Shown here: piece by piece, positions 63,357-64,000 of the stretch
Layout: every line of letters begins with the position of its first letter
Numbering within the stretch: position 1 is the first letter of the stretch
NCBI RefSeq assembly: GCF_051020975.1
Contig: NW_027478166.1
Coordinates: 13,641,501-13,705,500, forward strand
Length of the DNA: 64,000 nucleotides
DNA from: Osmia lignaria lignaria
Taxonomy: Eukaryota > Arthropoda > Insecta > Hymenoptera > Megachilidae
Reading direction: 5' to 3'
The notes under the pieces: generated by a model
Told to the model about the DNA's origin: nothing
Database searches by the model: none
The model's input: only the letters and a program-made list of their open reading frames with translations
Made by a program: the position numbers and the translations under genes

Positions 63357-64000
63357 ATCATAAGATACCTTATTTGTAGAGAATTAAGTTTCCTACTTTT
63401 TATGTTCTATGATATTATTTGATCAGATGCGTAGTTCTCGAGATTAATCAAGATATTTAAAAGTTCCGAAGCCGCACCAACATAATAGAGATACAGAAAC
63501 ACCGTGGCCCCTTTCTTTGAGATAACTCTGCACTATTGCGAGCTGCAAATGCCACTTCCAGCTTAGCTGTGCAGAAGAAGAACAACAAGAAGAAGAAATA
63601 TCTCGAAATATGTCCGTCAGGCCCCTTCCCTTGAGATAAATCTGCATATCTCTCGGAAACGAAGCGAGCTCTGGCAAAATGTTATGAGACCTTTTTTGTA
63701 GAGAATTAAGTTTCCTACTTTTTATGTTGTATGATATTTTTTGATCAGATGCGTAATTGTCGAGATATATCAAGATATTTAAAAGTTCCGAAGCTGCACC
63801 AACATAATAGAGGTACAGAAACACCGTGGCCTCTTTCTTTGAGATAACTCTGCACTATTGCGAGCTGCAAATGCCACTTCCAGCTTAGCTGTGCAGAAAA
63901 GGAACAACAAGAAGAAGAAATATCTCGGAATATGTCCGTCAGGCCCCTTCCCTTGAGATAAATCTGCAAATATCTCGGAAACGATGCCAGCTATGGGAAA
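63357..64000. repeat. Terminal 4-monomer HOR, copy 3 (cut by the window end)
   Basis: The first 644 bp, two monomers, match copies 1 and 2. T63649 replaces G at 61073 and 62361 (GCATATCTCTCGG against GCATAGCTCTCGG). The HOR is still running at 64000, so more copies may follow. Confidence 0.88.

Larger units (their letters stand above)
1..64000. repeat. Tandem satellite DNA array, 322-bp monomer, about 200 copies
   Basis: The entire window is one direct tandem repeat with all monomers in the same orientation. The anchor TTTGATCAGATGCG recurs every 322 bp. From the anchor at 166 to that at 63745 there are 63579 bp. Adding back the indels I could locate (seven of 114 bp, one of 15 bp, a few of 1-7 bp) gives 64400, exactly 200 x 322. 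That bookkeeping leaves no room for a hidden insertion. I found no unique sequence, coding gene, tRNA, rRNA or mobile element on either strand. The length of 322 bp is close to two nucleosome repeats, common among eukaryotic satellites (family knowledge). The biological role, for example centromeric or heterochromatic, is not shown by the sequence. Confidence 0.98.
32900..64000. repeat. Right block of A-type monomers
   Basis: Roughly 97 monomers carry A-type linked bases with minor patches of B-like sequence (41030-41160; GATGCCAGCTATGGG near 54000, 55610, 61406, 62694 and 63982). It includes two separate 4-mer HORs at 34.4-36.8 and 38.2-40.8 kb, long-spaced duplications at 41.4/44.3 and 49.5/52.4 kb, and a 4-mer HOR that runs to the window's end. 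The array has no visible right border, so it continues beyond 64000. Confidence 0.88.

Noticed and set aside
166..63969. Recurrent antisense reading frame of about 74 codons in well over half of the monomers, sometimes extended to 84 or 126 codons
   Set aside because: It is present because the monomer is present. In most copies the frame has no ATG and would start at TTG (the + strand reads TGCAA, with TGCAT only in a minority such as 390, 709, 2963 and 4573). Many copies are broken, no internal methionine is kept, and the serine/cysteine-rich product has no recognisable domain. No promoter or splice context is evident. A codon-position test for excess synonymous change would be decisive; without it I treat it as a by-product.
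1..64000. CRISPR array or bacterial tandem repeat
   Set aside because: The spacing is regular, but there is no repeat/spacer alternation: all 322 bp belong to the repeat. Length, sequence and HOR structure are those of eukaryotic satellite DNA.

Overview
The whole 64 kb is one uninterrupted head-to-tail satellite DNA array. I see no gene, RNA gene, transposon, CRISPR array or unique-sequence gap in it. Every anchor motif (the stretch around TTTTTTGATCAGATGCG) lies on the + strand. Walking the anchors from 166 to 63745 gives exactly 200 intervals of 322 bp once a small set of indels is accounted for: seven 114-bp deletions, one 15-bp deletion, and a few 1 to 7-bp changes. The sequence suggests a eukaryote. 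An invertebrate such as an insect is plausible from the monomer style, about 39% GC and undepleted CpG, but nothing in the window diagnoses a species. Centromeric or pericentromeric location is an inference only.

Layout. An A-type block runs from 1 to about 20850. A diverged B-type block runs from about 20850 to 31300. A B-type island lies in A sequence at about 31948-32900, and A-type monomers fill the rest to 64000. A and B differ at linked sites along the whole monomer: GAAGCGAGC versus GATGCGAGC, GTAGAGAATT versus GTAGGAAATT, TTGAGATAAATC versus TTGAGCTAAATC, GTGGCCCC versus GTGGATCC, and others.

Above the monomer level the array is a mosaic of short-lived higher-order repeats (HORs). 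These are: a 2349-bp 8-mer in two tandem copies (12574-17271); a 2254-bp 7-mer in two full copies and one partial copy (23961-30248); 1288-bp 4-mers at four separate places (about 8537-10400, 34450-36763, 38206-40836 and 60781-64000, the last running off the window); 9-monomer spacings at about 41446/44328 and 49490/52388; and smaller duplications. Two HOR junctions are hybrid monomers in which the exchange point can be placed within 8 and 20 bp. They are direct traces of in-register unequal crossing-over.

Seven truncated 208-bp monomers occur only between 10.4 and 19.4 kb. All share the same deletion, between two related segments inside the monomer, and the same linked marker bases. This indicates one deletion that was later copied around. 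The 74-residue antisense reading frame that recurs in most monomers is judged a by-product of the repeat and not a gene. Counts and boundaries were made by eye, so boundaries given with 'about' may be off by tens of bases.
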